From CAIPVR01 sp049316905 (GTDB taxonomy: Bacteria; Actinomycetota; Acidimicrobiia; Acidimicrobiales; Microtrichaceae), in NCBI GenBank assembly GCA_049316905.1, contig JBMOJH010000006.1, forward strand, positions 1 to 61,620: a DNA stretch of 61,620 nucleotides, given 5' to 3'. The notes under the pieces are model-generated. The model made no database searches, was not told the DNA's origin, and saw only the letters and a list, made by a program, of their open reading frames with translations. Shown here one piece after another: positions 1 through 9,278 of this stretch. The position numbers and the translations under genes are program-made. The first letter of the stretch is position 1, and every line of letters begins with the position of its first letter.

Positions 1-138
1 CGGGACGGGCGTGAGCGGCGGTTCGTGAGCATCTCGGGGTCCCAGCGGCCCCGGAAGCCGATCCATGACCTCCCACGTGCGGTCGACGTCATCCGGGCGG
101 CGCTCGCCGCCGGCGGGTCGGGCCCGCCGGCCCGGTGA
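1..138 (+). CDS. 3' end of an unidentified gene (partial)
   Basis: Reading frame 1 is open from the window edge to a TGA at 136-138, with the GC-rich third positions typical of real genes here. The 45 visible residues are basic and then end in an alanine/glycine-rich stretch after VDVIRAALAAGG. No family can be named from so short a tail. It converges on the helicase gene with a 9-nt gap, as expected for two real neighbours. The coding call rests only on codon bias and context. Confidence 0.5.
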   Translation, partial: RDGRERRFVSISGSQRPRKPIHDLPRAVDVIRAALAAGGSGPPAR

Positions 139-147
139 GCGCCCGGT

Positions 148-2580
148 TCACTCCTCCCAGGGCCGCTCCGGCCAGCGGTGCTTCGGGTAGCGCCCGCGGA
201 GGTCCGACCTGACCGCCGCGTAGCTGCCCCGCCAGAACCCCGGGAGGTCACGGGTGCGCTGGACCGGTCGTCCCGCCGGTGACAGCAGCTCGACGGTGAC
301 CGGCACGGTGCCCCGGCCGACGGTGGGGTGCTCGTCGAGGCCGAGCAGGTCCTGCAGCCGGACCGACAGGGTCACCTCGGGGACCCGGCTGCCGTCGGGG
401 TCGTCGGTCCAGGAGTAGGTGAGCGCCGCGGTGCGTCCCGACGGGAGCGCGAGGCGCTCGGGGGCGAGCTCGTCGAGGGCCCGGCGGGCCGCCCACGGCA
501 GGGCATCGGCACCGTGGCCGCGGCGGACGACCTGTGCGAGGTCCTCCGAGGTGCGGGCCCCGGCCGCGAGCGCGGCGTCCACGAGGTCGGGCCGGTCGCC
601 GTGACCGGCCGTGGGCACGTCCGCGCCGCCGCGGCGGGCGACCTCGCGGCGCGCCGTCCGGGCATCCTCCGCGGGTGCGGTCGCAGCGGCGACCTCGGCG
701 AGGCCCTCGGCCAGCGGAGCGCGTAGGGCGTCCGGGTCGGGGTCGGCCCAGGGCCGCTCCTCGAGGGTGACCGCGCCGAGGTGGTGGCGTTCCCGCGCCA
801 CCACGGCCCCCGCATCGCGGTCCCACGCGGTGGTTCGCTCCACCGCGATCCGTGCCGGATCGATGGCATCGGCGGCGTCGACAGCGGCGACCAGGTGCAC
901 CCGTGCCGGGCGCACCCCGGCGTCGAGCGACGGCACCACGATCCACTCGGCCCGGGCGACGGGGTCGTCCGCGGGGAGCGCGACCTCGCCGCCGGTCACC
1001 AGGTGGTACACCGCGAGCTCGCGCCGTCCGACGGTGCGGGTGCCGGGGCGCCGCCTGGCCAGGCGGTCGGGGAAGCCGGCGAGCACGGCGCGCCCGAGGG
1101 GCACCCCCGCACCGGCCGGATCGCCACGGAGCCGGGTGCGCCACTCCCGCTCGGCCCGTCGTTCCGCGTCGTCACCCCGTCCGGAGCGGACCGCCCGCAC
1201 CCGGTCCTCGAGGTCCACCGGGCCCGGTCGGTCCGCCTCGAGCACCGCGGCGAGCGCAGCGGCGGTGTCGGGATCCGAGGTGGCGTGGACGACCGCACCG
1301 AGGCGGGGGTGGGCGCCGAGCGTCGCGAGCTCCCGTCCCGCCGGGGTGAGCCGGCCGGACGGGTCGAGCGCCCCGAGCCCGGAGAGCAGCCGGTCCGCGG
1401 CCGCCACGGCCCGCGGCGGCGGCGGGTCGAGCCAGCGCAACTCGTCGACCGCGGCGCCCCACGCCCGTACCTGCAGCACCGGGCCGGTGAGGTCCTCGGC
1501 GAGGATCGCCGGCTCGTCGCGGGTCGGGCGGTGTCGCTCGTCCTCGGCGGACCACAGCCGGTAGCAGACCCCGGGCCCGGTGCGGCCGGTGCGCCCCCGC
1601 CGCTGATCGGCCCCCGCCCGGCTCACCGGGCCGGTGACGAGGCCGGGCAGCCCGGTGCGCGGGTCGGTCCGCACGGTGCGCCGCCGCCCGGCGTCGACCA
1701 CCACGCCGATGCGCGGCACGGTGAGCGAGGTCTCCGCGATCGAGGTCGCCAGCACCACACGACGGGTGGCACCGGTGGGACGGAGCACCTCGTCCTGGTC
1801 GCGGTCGGGCACCGAGCCGTGCAGCTGCATGACCTCCACCCCGGCCGGGAGCCCGGCGCGGCCGAGCGCCGCGGCGGTGCGGCGGATCTCGCCCCGGCCC
1901 GGCAGGAACACCAGCACGTCGCCCGGATCGGTCCGGAGTGCCTCGGCGACCACGGTCGCCGTTCGGTCCTCGAGGGGGTCGTGCGCGCTGCCGGGCCGGT
2001 ACCGGGTGGCGACCGGGTGCGCCGGCAGTTCGGTGACGGCCACGGGCACGGGCGGACCGCCCGGCGGGGCCAACAGCTCGGCGATCGGGCCGGGGTCGAC
2101 GGTGGCGGACATGGCGACCAGTCGGAGGTCGGGTCGCAACGAGGAGCGCACGTCGGTGAGCAGGGCGAGCAACAGGTCCAGGTCGGTGGAGCGCTCGTGC
2201 ACCTCGTCGAGGAGCACCGCGGCCACCCCCTCGAGCGACGGGTCGCGCTGCAGTCGGCGCAGGAGGAGTCCCTCGGTCACGAGCTCCACCCGGGTGCCCG
2301 CCGAGGTCCGGCGCTCGCCACGCACCGAGTAGCCGACGGTCCCGCCCACGGGCTCACCGAGCCGGCCGGCCATGTACCGGGCCGCAGCGCGCGCGGCGAG
2401 CCGGCGCGGTTCGGTCACCACGAGGCGGCCGGTGGCCCACGGCTCATCCAGCAGGGCGGGGGCGATCGCCGTGGTCTTGCCGGTGCCCGGCGGCGCCACG
2501 AGGACCGCGGCGCCGGGGCCGGCCAGGGCGGCGCGCAGCCCGGTGAGCGCGCCGAGCGCGGCCGGTTCCGGGGCGCTCAC
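148..2580 (-). CDS. hrpB: ATP-dependent RNA helicase HrpB
   Basis: This 810-residue DEAH-box helicase has the HrpB length and order: Walker A PPGTGKTT at residues 30-37, the DEVH box in LLDEVHERSTD near 125, motif III MSAT near 157, the helicase C-terminal core with the QRRGRTGRTGPG motif VI, then the HA2 and HrpB C-terminal regions ending in a conserved PKHRWPERPWEE tail. HrpB proteins are presumed RNA helicases of unclear role in most bacteria. The start is GTG at 2578-2580. No Shine-Dalgarno precedes it; a perfect hairpin abuts the start codon instead. The family call is secure, the cellular role is not. Confidence 0.93.
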   Translation of the reverse strand: MSAPEPAALGALTGLRAALAGPGAAVLVAPPGTGKTTAIAPALLDEPWATGRLVVTEPRRLAARAAARYMAGRLGEPVGGTVGYSVRGERRTSAGTRVELVTEGLLLRRLQRDPSLEGVAAVLLDEVHERSTDLDLLLALLTDVRSSLRPDLRLVAMSATVDPGPIAELLAPPGGPPVPVAVTELPAHPVATRYRPGSAHDPLEDRTATVVAEALRTDPGDVLVFLPGRGEIRRTAAALGRAGLPAGVEVMQLHGSVPDRDQDEVLRPTGATRRVVLATSIAETSLTVPRIGVVVDAGRRRTVRTDPRTGLPGLVTGPVSRAGADQRRGRTGRTGPGVCYRLWSAEDERHRPTRDEPAILAEDLTGPVLQVRAWGAAVDELRWLDPPPPRAVAAADRLLSGLGALDPSGRLTPAGRELATLGAHPRLGAVVHATSDPDTAAALAAVLEADRPGPVDLEDRVRAVRSGRGDDAERRAEREWRTRLRGDPAGAGVPLGRAVLAGFPDRLARRRPGTRTVGRRELAVYHLVTGGEVALPADDPVARAEWIVVPSLDAGVRPARVHLVAAVDAADAIDPARIAVERTTAWDRDAGAVVARERHHLGAVTLEERPWADPDPDALRAPLAEGLAEVAAATAPAEDARTARREVARRGGADVPTAGHGDRPDLVDAALAAGARTSEDLAQVVRRGHGADALPWAARRALDELAPERLALPSGRTAALTYSWTDDPDGSRVPEVTLSVRLQDLLGLDEHPTVGRGTVPVTVELLSPAGRPVQRTRDLPGFWRGSYAAVRSDLRGRYPKHRWPERPWEE

Positions 2581-2581
2581 G

Positions 2582-2597
2582 GAGATCTTCGGATCTC
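2582..2597. other. Six-bp hairpin abutting the hrpB start codon
   Basis: GAGATC at 2582-2587 and GATCTC at 2592-2597 form a perfect 6-bp stem. The four-base loop reads TTCG on the plus strand and CGAA on the minus (transcribed) strand. It lies one base upstream of the hrpB GTG and about 48 nt after the stop of the upstream lipoprotein gene, where it could end that transcript or occlude hrpB initiation. There is no T-run, so a simple intrinsic terminator is unlikely. Confidence 0.4.
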
Positions 2598-2644
2598 AGG
2601 TGGCCACATGTGCGAGTGAGGACCCCTATGTCGCGGGGGCGGGG

Positions 2645-4840
2645 TCAGGAGACGGCGCGGGCGAAGGTCGCGGCGTCGAGCGACAGGCGCACGTCGCCGT
2701 CGGACAGGTCGACGGTGCCGGAGCGGTGGCACACCTCGCCGAAGCGGGACCGGTGGCGCGGGCCGCCCCCGAGCGCCACGGTCGCCCCGGCGACGGTGAA
2801 GGCCCCCTGGGAACCGAACCGCACCGCACCCGCCGTCGGCGAGTCATAGGCCACCGCCCAGCCGCCGTCGCGCTCGACCGCCGAGACCGGTGCGCCCGTG
2901 ACGGCGTCCACGAACGCCGCGAACGACGGCCACTCCGGGGCCCGCCCCACCTCGCAGATCCACACGTTGCGGGCGTCGCCGTCGGCGACGAGGTCGAACG
3001 GCTCGGAGAACCTGGCGCTCGAGATCACCGGCGTGGTGCGCCACTCGGTGGGTCGGTGCGACCACAGCGCCACGTAGCCGTCGCCACGCCGGCCGACCGT
3101 CCACCCGTTGCGCTGGGTCCACTCGTCGAAGCGCTCCCGCGGGAAGAACGCGTGCGTCATCGACAGGTAGCCCACCGAGAAGCCGAGCGAGCCGAGGTCG
3201 AGCGGCTCGTACGCCGGCCAGTAGCAGTGGACCGACACGCGCTCGTGCTGGGCCGACCGCGGCATCGACGCCGTGCCGGTCCAGTAGCCGGAGTCCTCGC
3301 CACGGCCGCCCGTGGCCGGCGCGCCGGTGGGGTGCGTGGTGAACACCAGGGCGTCCGCGTCCACCGTGGCCTGCCACGAGTGCGTCTGCTCGCTCGCGTC
3401 GCCGGGCCGGTGGTCCACCACGGAGGACAGCATCACCTCGGGGCTGCGCCAGGTCACCGTGGTGGGCTCGCCCAGCACGCCGGCCGCCGCGAACGCCGCC
3501 AGCTCGCGGGCACCCACCTGGGCGAGCGCCGGGTTCTGGGAGATGGTCCGCAGGCCGCGGAACGAACGGAACAGGGTGGTGTCCCACAGCCGGTAGCGAT
3601 CGGCCACGGCCAGGGTGGCGGGCACCACCTGCCACGCGGTCACCGCGCCCTGGGACCACCAGAACGACAGCTCGGACTCGTCGAAGCCGTGGCCGTCGAT
3701 CGGATCGGGCATGGGAGTGACGGGGGCCTTCGGGTCCAGGTACAGGCCGTGACGCTCCACCACGGTGCCGACGGTGCGGTCCGTCGCCATCCGGCGCACC
3801 AGCTCCGGCACCCGGTAGCGGTCGGTCGCGATCAGACCCAGGCAGGTGGCGTCCGCGAGGCCGGTGTAGTCCACCGGCGTGCCGTCCGCGAGCGTGGTGT
3901 CGGCGAACAGGAGGTTGGCGACGGTGAACGTGTTCTCGTCCCGCGCCGTCATCTTGTCCTTCTCGTAGGTCCTCCCCCGCGTGGCGCCGAACACGCCGCG
4001 GTGGAGATGGCCGGCGAGATCGGTGAAGCACAGGTCGAGGCCGAGCACGGCGGCGCGCTGCACCTCGAGGTCGTCCGCCGGGCCGAGCTCCAGCACGGTG
4101 AGCAGCGGGTTGATGTTCAACGGCAGGTAGACGTTGGAGTGCCACTCGCTGAAGCCGTAGCGCGCCCGCTCGCGCACCCACGCCAGGATCCGCGGCCGGG
4201 CCCGCGCCGCGTGCTGGGCGCCGGTCAGGCCGGCGACGGTGAAGGTGCGGTCCGGCAACGCGAGGCCCGAGAGGTACTCGATGACCGCGAAGATGATCCG
4301 GTGGTTCTCGGACCAGAACCACTTGTTGTCGACGCGGTCGGGCGGCAGCGGGTCGTCGAAGCGGTAGCGGAACTGCAGGAGCAGGTCGTCCACTTCCGAG
4401 ATGACCGCCGGATCGAGCACGCCGAGGCCGAACGCCCGCATCCAGTGCAGGTACATCACGGTGAAGTCGCCGGTGTCGGCCCAGCCGAGCAGCTGGTCCC
4501 TCACGCCCAGCGAGTCGATCGTGACCGCGGACGGGTCCCAGGTGAACGACGGGTCACGGCGCGCCCGCAGCAGGCGCAGCGCCACCGAGACCGGCCCGCC
4601 GGAGGGTCCACCCGACGTGGCGCGCACCAGGTACTCGCCGGCGCGGGCCTGCCACACCGCCTCGTCGATCAGGCCGGGCGCGCCCGGCACGAGGAGCGGG
4701 CCGGCCGGGCCCGCGCCCGGCGCCGGGCACGCCGGGCCGCCGCCCCCGGCGGGGGCCGCCGGCGCGCAGTTGGCCAGCAGCAGCGAGCCGCCGCCCACGG
4801 CGCCGAGGCCGCCCAGGAACCGTCGTCGTGAAGTCGCCAT
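2645..4840 (-). CDS. Large Tat-exported lipoprotein, possible polysaccharide lyase-like fold
   Basis: Starting at ATG 4838-4840 the 731-residue product opens with a twin-arginine signal (SRRRFLGG, residues 4-11), a hydrophobic stretch and a lipobox LLLANC with Cys25, so it is predicted to be a folded, Tat-exported, lipid-anchored protein. The mature N-terminal half is helix-rich with conserved-looking W/H/N clusters (WFWSENHR, EWHSNVYLPLNINPLL). The C-terminal half is rich in beta-strand. An alpha/alpha toroid followed by a beta-sandwich, as in heparinase/alginate lyase families, would fit this pattern. That is inference, and no catalytic signature was recognised. The reading frame stays open far upstream, but those codons are antisense to the next gene and are not used. 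Confidence 0.8.
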   Translation of the reverse strand: MATSRRRFLGGLGAVGGGSLLLANCAPAAPAGGGGPACPAPGAGPAGPLLVPGAPGLIDEAVWQARAGEYLVRATSGGPSGGPVSVALRLLRARRDPSFTWDPSAVTIDSLGVRDQLLGWADTGDFTVMYLHWMRAFGLGVLDPAVISEVDDLLLQFRYRFDDPLPPDRVDNKWFWSENHRIIFAVIEYLSGLALPDRTFTVAGLTGAQHAARARPRILAWVRERARYGFSEWHSNVYLPLNINPLLTVLELGPADDLEVQRAAVLGLDLCFTDLAGHLHRGVFGATRGRTYEKDKMTARDENTFTVANLLFADTTLADGTPVDYTGLADATCLGLIATDRYRVPELVRRMATDRTVGTVVERHGLYLDPKAPVTPMPDPIDGHGFDESELSFWWSQGAVTAWQVVPATLAVADRYRLWDTTLFRSFRGLRTISQNPALAQVGARELAAFAAAGVLGEPTTVTWRSPEVMLSSVVDHRPGDASEQTHSWQATVDADALVFTTHPTGAPATGGRGEDSGYWTGTASMPRSAQHERVSVHCYWPAYEPLDLGSLGFSVGYLSMTHAFFPRERFDEWTQRNGWTVGRRGDGYVALWSHRPTEWRTTPVISSARFSEPFDLVADGDARNVWICEVGRAPEWPSFAAFVDAVTGAPVSAVERDGGWAVAYDSPTAGAVRFGSQGAFTVAGATVALGGGPRHRSRFGEVCHRSGTVDLSDGDVRLSLDAATFARAVS

Positions 4841-4963
4841 CCGCCCGGAACCCCCCAGGTGTCGCCCTCCGGGAGGGTACGGCACGAGGGGGCCGTCGGT
4901 CGATCGCCCGGCGTGCGCCGCGGACGCCCTGCGGGCCACCATGGGAGCGAGCGAGGAGGGCCC

Positions 4964-6469
4964 GTGAGCCTGGACAACGAGCTGACCGTCGAGCCGGACG
5001 AGGAGCAGGCGCTCGTGGCGGCACGCCTGGAGCTGGTGCCGCGGGTGTTCCCCCGTGAGCTGCCGCCCACGCCCCGGGCCGAGGTCGTGCGCCGGGCCCG
5101 CCAGATCGGGCTGGTCGCCGGCCGCCACTTCACCCCGCTCGTGGCCCGCAGCGCCCTCACCCGGCGCATCGCGCCCGACGCCTGGGCCCGGCCGCTGCGC
5201 AAGACCTTCGAGGACCTCGGCGCCACCTTCATGAAGTTCGGTCAGCTCATCGGCTCGGCGCCGGGCATCTTCGGCGACGGCGTGGCCGACGAGTTCCGGT
5301 CCTGCCTCGACACCGGCACCGCGGTGCCCTTCGAGGAGGTGCGCCGGATCGTGGAGCACGACCTGGGCATGCCGCTCGACGAGGCGTTCTGGAGCTTCTC
5401 GGAGTCGCCGATCGGCCGGGCCAGCATCTCGGTGGTCCACAAGGCCACCACCCGTGACGGCCGCCGCGTGGCGGTGAAGGTCCTGCGGCCCGGGATCGAG
5501 CAACGGGTGGCGACGGACCTCGACCTGTTCCAACCGCTGCTCGAGATCGTCGCCAAGCAGACCGGCGAGTACGCCGCGGGCCAGCTGCTCGCGATGTTCC
5601 AGGGGTTCCGCGAGCAGATCGGCGAGGAGCTCGACCTGCGCAACGAGGCCCGGGCCATGGCCCACTACCGGTGGCTGCTCGAGCAGGTGGAGCTGGGCCG
5701 GGTCACCATCCCGGAGGTGTTCCCCGAGCTCAGCGGTCCGCGCGTGCTGACCATGGAGTTCTTCGACGGCGTGCCGGTGGACGACCTCACCACCGTGGCG
5801 CGGTACGGCTACGACCCGGCACCGGTCGTGCAGGAGGTGATCAAGGGCTTCCTCCTCACCACCATCCGTTGGGGCACCTTCCACGGCGACGTGCACGCCG
5901 GCAACCTGCTGCTCCTTCCCGACGGCCGGATCGGGGTGATCGACTGGGGCATCGTGGGCCGTCTCGACCCGGGGACCCACCGGTTCTTCCGCACGCTCAT
6001 CGAGGCCGCGCTCGGCGACGAGTCGGCCTGGTCGGAGATCGCCCGCCACATGGTGCGGATGTACGGCCCGGTGCTGGAGGAGAACCTCGGCATGGACGAA
6101 TCGCAGGTCGAGGCGTTCGTGCGCATGGCGCTGGAGCCCGTACTGACCCGGCCGTTCGGGGAGGTGTCCCTCGCCGACCTCCTGAACGCCCCCCAGCAGA
6201 AGGTGGCGGAGGCCCGCGGGATCGAGGCGGAGAAGCTCACCGTGCGGGCCGTCTACCACCGCTTCCGCGAGCAGCGCCGGATCCGGGCCGCCGCGGACGC
6301 CCATGGCGTGTACGACTCCGACTTCGACCGCGGGATCTTCCTGCTGTCGAAGCAGCTCATGTACTTCGAGCGCTACGGCAAGATCTTCCTGCGCGACGTG
6401 GGGCTGTTCGAGGACGCCGAGTTCTTCCGCGCCGCGCTCGACGCCTCGACGACCGCGGGGCGGGTCTGA
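4964..6469 (+). CDS. ABC1/UbiB/ADCK-family atypical kinase
   Basis: The 501-residue protein has the ABC1 (UbiB/COQ8) signature: KFGQ motif in FMKFGQLIGS, a VAVKVLRPG ATP-site lysine strand, the catalytic-loop HGDVHAGNLL and the metal-binding VIDWGIVG. Family members support quinone or lipid metabolism. In menaquinone-using actinomycetes the exact role is unknown. GTG 4964 is chosen because a strong GAGGAGGG lies just upstream. The open frame reaches 4859, but those residues have non-coding character. The gene is divergent from the Tat lipoprotein and convergent with the polysaccharide cluster. Confidence 0.88.
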   Translation: MSLDNELTVEPDEEQALVAARLELVPRVFPRELPPTPRAEVVRRARQIGLVAGRHFTPLVARSALTRRIAPDAWARPLRKTFEDLGATFMKFGQLIGSAPGIFGDGVADEFRSCLDTGTAVPFEEVRRIVEHDLGMPLDEAFWSFSESPIGRASISVVHKATTRDGRRVAVKVLRPGIEQRVATDLDLFQPLLEIVAKQTGEYAAGQLLAMFQGFREQIGEELDLRNEARAMAHYRWLLEQVELGRVTIPEVFPELSGPRVLTMEFFDGVPVDDLTTVARYGYDPAPVVQEVIKGFLLTTIRWGTFHGDVHAGNLLLLPDGRIGVIDWGIVGRLDPGTHRFFRTLIEAALGDESAWSEIARHMVRMYGPVLEENLGMDESQVEAFVRMALEPVLTRPFGEVSLADLLNAPQQKVAEARGIEAEKLTVRAVYHRFREQRRIRAAADAHGVYDSDFDRGIFLLSKQLMYFERYGKIFLRDVGLFEDAEFFRAALDASTTAGRV

Positions 6470-6495
6470 GCCCCGTCGCTGCACCACCCCGGGAG

Positions 6496-7668
6496 TCAGG
6501 GGATCAGACGCCCCCACAGCGCGGCCGCGGTCAGCACCACCAGACCCAGTGAGCCCAACGCACCGACCAGCGCGCTGCGCCAGCGGCGGTCGGCCCACTG
6601 CGCGAGGGCGATCACCAGCGGGACCGCCAGCAGGACGTACCGGCCCAGCGAGTCGATGTTGTTCGCCGACAGCGCCACCGCCACGGTGGCCGCGGAGTAG
6701 AGCAGCCACCCCAGCGGCTGACGGCGGCGCACCGCCACCACCAGGAGCCACAGTGCCACCAGGGCCCCGGCCACGTTCACGACGTCGCGCCACTCGAGGT
6801 GGGCGAGGTCCCACAGCCCCTCGGCCAGGCGGGTGACCGGGTCGCGGAACCCCGCGCGGAGCTGGCGCTGGATCCTCAGGGGTGCCCCCGCGTCGCCCAC
6901 CGCCGCGCCGATCCACCAGAGCCCTCCGAGCAGGCCGGCCACCGGTCCGGCGAGTGCGGCCACCGCGCCCGGGACCGCCCGTGTACGGCTGCCGGAACGA
7001 TCGTCGGGCCGGTCGCGCCACCACCGCCAGAGCTCCACCGCGACCGGGACCACGAGCAGCACGCCGACCGGCCGCAGCATCCCGGCGAGCAGGCCGAACA
7101 GTGCGGCCCACCACCAGTTCCGCCGGTGCAGGGCCAGCAGGGTGGCCGACACGAGGAGCAGCGCCGGGCCCTCCGCGTACGCGAACGCGAGCACGAACGC
7201 CGGCGGCACCACGGCCACCATCCACGCGGCCCGTCGGGCGACCGCGTCGCCGTTGCCGTCCCCGTCGGGACCCAGTACCTCGACCGCGAGGCGCCACAGC
7301 ACCACCGCGGCGCCGAGCGCGCACACGTTCGCGAGGACCACCAGGACGACGTCCTCGCGGCCGAGCGCCAGTGGCGCCAGCAGCCGCGCCGCGGCCGGGT
7401 AGAGCGGGAAGAACCGGGCGGCCTCCGCCGGGGAGCCGTCGTACCCGCCCACGGCCAGCACCCGGTAGAAGGAGCCGTCCCAGGTGAGGAGGCCCTCGGT
7501 GAGGTGGAGCCGACCGTCAGGGAGCGACACCCGCCCGCTCAGCAGGTGGGCCACCGCGAACCCGGCGGCGACGCAGACGCGGGCCCACAGGAACCCGGCG
7601 AGGGCCGGGGCCAGCCCGTCGGTCCAGCGGCGCGGCGGGTCGGTCAGGCCCGGGGCCGCAGCGCCCAC
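6496..7668 (-). CDS. Polytopic mannosyltransferase, PIG-V-like
   Basis: About 390 residues with roughly ten hydrophobic membrane segments and an early luminal motif LTWDGSFYRVLAVGGYDG, which has the W-D placement expected of PIG-V/GPI-mannosyltransferase II-like GT-C enzymes. Such proteins transfer sugar from a polyprenyl-phosphate donor on the outer face of the membrane. The start is uncertain: GTG 7666-7668 gives a 25-nt overlap with the upstream gene, consistent with translational coupling. It is the last gene of the minus-strand run that begins at 18.3 kb. Confidence 0.75.
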   Translation of the reverse strand: MGAAAPGLTDPPRRWTDGLAPALAGFLWARVCVAAGFAVAHLLSGRVSLPDGRLHLTEGLLTWDGSFYRVLAVGGYDGSPAEAARFFPLYPAAARLLAPLALGREDVVLVVLANVCALGAAVVLWRLAVEVLGPDGDGNGDAVARRAAWMVAVVPPAFVLAFAYAEGPALLLVSATLLALHRRNWWWAALFGLLAGMLRPVGVLLVVPVAVELWRWWRDRPDDRSGSRTRAVPGAVAALAGPVAGLLGGLWWIGAAVGDAGAPLRIQRQLRAGFRDPVTRLAEGLWDLAHLEWRDVVNVAGALVALWLLVVAVRRRQPLGWLLYSAATVAVALSANNIDSLGRYVLLAVPLVIALAQWADRRWRSALVGALGSLGLVVLTAAALWGRLIP

Positions 7669-9278
7669 AGGCTCGTGGCCTCGTAGAAGTTGTCGGCGTC
7701 GCCCGACACGATGGGGGTCACGTCGCGGTTCGTCGCGAGCTGGGCGAGGACCTGCTCGCACTTGTCCTCGAACGTCAGGTAGCTCATGTTCGCCACCAGG
7801 TACACGGTGGCGTCGGCCGGGATGCGCGGCTCGATCGACGCCACGAACGCGGTGGGGTCCGCGGCCCGGTTGCGCTGCTCGTAGTCCACCCAGTTCACGA
7901 AGCGCGGGTCGCCGCCGGTGGGGAAGGGGATCACCTCGGGCGGGTCCTCGGTGCGGTTCCCGAGCGCCCGTGTGGTGGCCGGTCCGAGCTGGTCCGGGCA
8001 GGTCACCACGACCGCCGGGCCCTTCCCGTTCCGGGCCCGGTCGGCCAGGATCTCCGTGGCGGCCACCCCGGTCTGGGTGCGGTCGCGGAACACCTCGACG
8101 GTGGAGCCGAACACGCCGACGACGGTCACGAGCGCCATCAGCACCACCGTGGCCGTGCGGGAACGCGCGGTGGCGATGCCGGCGGCGATGCAGAGCATGA
8201 GCAGCGGCACGACCACCGCCGAGTACCGCGACGCGAAGGTGCTGGAGCTCGCGAACGCGACCGCCCACGCGATGGCCATCGTGAGGGCGACCACGACCAG
8301 TTCGTTGCGCACGCGGGTGGACACCCCCCAGCGCAGGTACAGACGGGTGCCGACCGGCACGGCCAGGCATGCGAGCGCCAGGAGGAGCACGAGCAGGTAG
8401 GAGCCGGCCTGCGGCTCGCTGAAGCTGCCGCCCGCCAGGTCGACGATGGTGACCACGACCATGGTGGCGGGCCGGAACGTCTTGCCCCAGGGCGTGCCGG
8501 TGTGCGCCGACTGGTACAGCAGGTTCGGGACCCACGGCAGGAACAGGACCCCGCCCACCACCAGGGCCCCGACCGCGGCCAGCGGACCGCGGCGCGCGGC
8601 GCGGTCGGACCGGGTCCGCCACAGGCGCCACAGGGCCAGCAGCCCGACGGCGGCCACCAGCCACATCGCCCAGTAGTGGCTCCAGAGCAGGCCCGCGGTG
8701 ACCAGCGCCAGGCCGGCCGCCGTGAGCCACGTACCGCCTCGACGGGGCCGGTCGGCCAGCAGGTCGTCGGCCAGCAGGTACCCGGCGAGCACCAGCACCA
8801 TCACGAGGGAGTACATGCGGGTCTCGGACCCGTAGCGAACGCCGAAGGGCAGCACCGCGTAGGTGGCCATGGCCAGGAGGCCCAGCCGGCGACGGCCCAG
8901 GGCGGACCCCCCGGAACCGTCAGCTCGGTCGGCTCGGTCCGCCATCCGTGCGCCGGCCAGGTAGGCGAGCGGGAACCCGACCAGCGAGATCACCCCGGAG
9001 AGGGCCCGCACCCACCAGTCGGACGTGCCGGCGGCGGTCCAGAGGTGCAGCAGCCAGTAGTAGAGCGGCGGGTGGCCGTCGCGTCGCAGCGCGTCACCGA
9101 TCTCGCCCAGCGGCAACCGGGCGATGTTGACGCTGAGCGCCTCGTCGAGCCAGAGGTCCGACCGCGGCAGGAAGCGGTAGACCACGCCGGCCACGACGGC
9201 CACGGCCACCACCGCGATCAGCCCCCGGTCGACCGCCGGGGCCTCGTGCGTTCCGTCCCCGTCGAGCGGTTCGGTCAC
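7644..9278 (-). CDS. GT39/ArnT-like membrane glycosyltransferase
   Basis: The 544-residue polytopic protein has the first-loop acidic pair of GT-C glycosyltransferases in SDLWLDEALS, followed by DGHPPLYYWLLHLW, which is characteristic of the GT39/GT83 (PMT_2) group. About ten further hydrophobic segments are followed by a soluble C-terminal domain of about 130 residues. It should use a lipid-linked sugar donor at the outer membrane face. The GTG at 9276-9278 overlaps the stop of the upstream gene as GTGA. It forms a pair with the next, PIG-V-like gene. The acceptor is unknown. Confidence 0.8.
   Translation of the reverse strand: MTEPLDGDGTHEAPAVDRGLIAVVAVAVVAGVVYRFLPRSDLWLDEALSVNIARLPLGEIGDALRRDGHPPLYYWLLHLWTAAGTSDWWVRALSGVISLVGFPLAYLAGARMADRADRADGSGGSALGRRRLGLLAMATYAVLPFGVRYGSETRMYSLVMVLVLAGYLLADDLLADRPRRGGTWLTAAGLALVTAGLLWSHYWAMWLVAAVGLLALWRLWRTRSDRAARRGPLAAVGALVVGGVLFLPWVPNLLYQSAHTGTPWGKTFRPATMVVVTIVDLAGGSFSEPQAGSYLLVLLLALACLAVPVGTRLYLRWGVSTRVRNELVVVALTMAIAWAVAFASSSTFASRYSAVVVPLLMLCIAAGIATARSRTATVVLMALVTVVGVFGSTVEVFRDRTQTGVAATEILADRARNGKGPAVVVTCPDQLGPATTRALGNRTEDPPEVIPFPTGGDPRFVNWVDYEQRNRAADPTAFVASIEPRIPADATVYLVANMSYLTFEDKCEQVLAQLATNRDVTPIVSGDADNFYEATSLWALRPRA

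Noticed and set aside
781..2619. Long plus-strand ORF opposite hrpB
   Set aside because: Shadow frame caused by high GC; low-complexity Gly/Arg/His composition and no domain, opposite a clear helicase.
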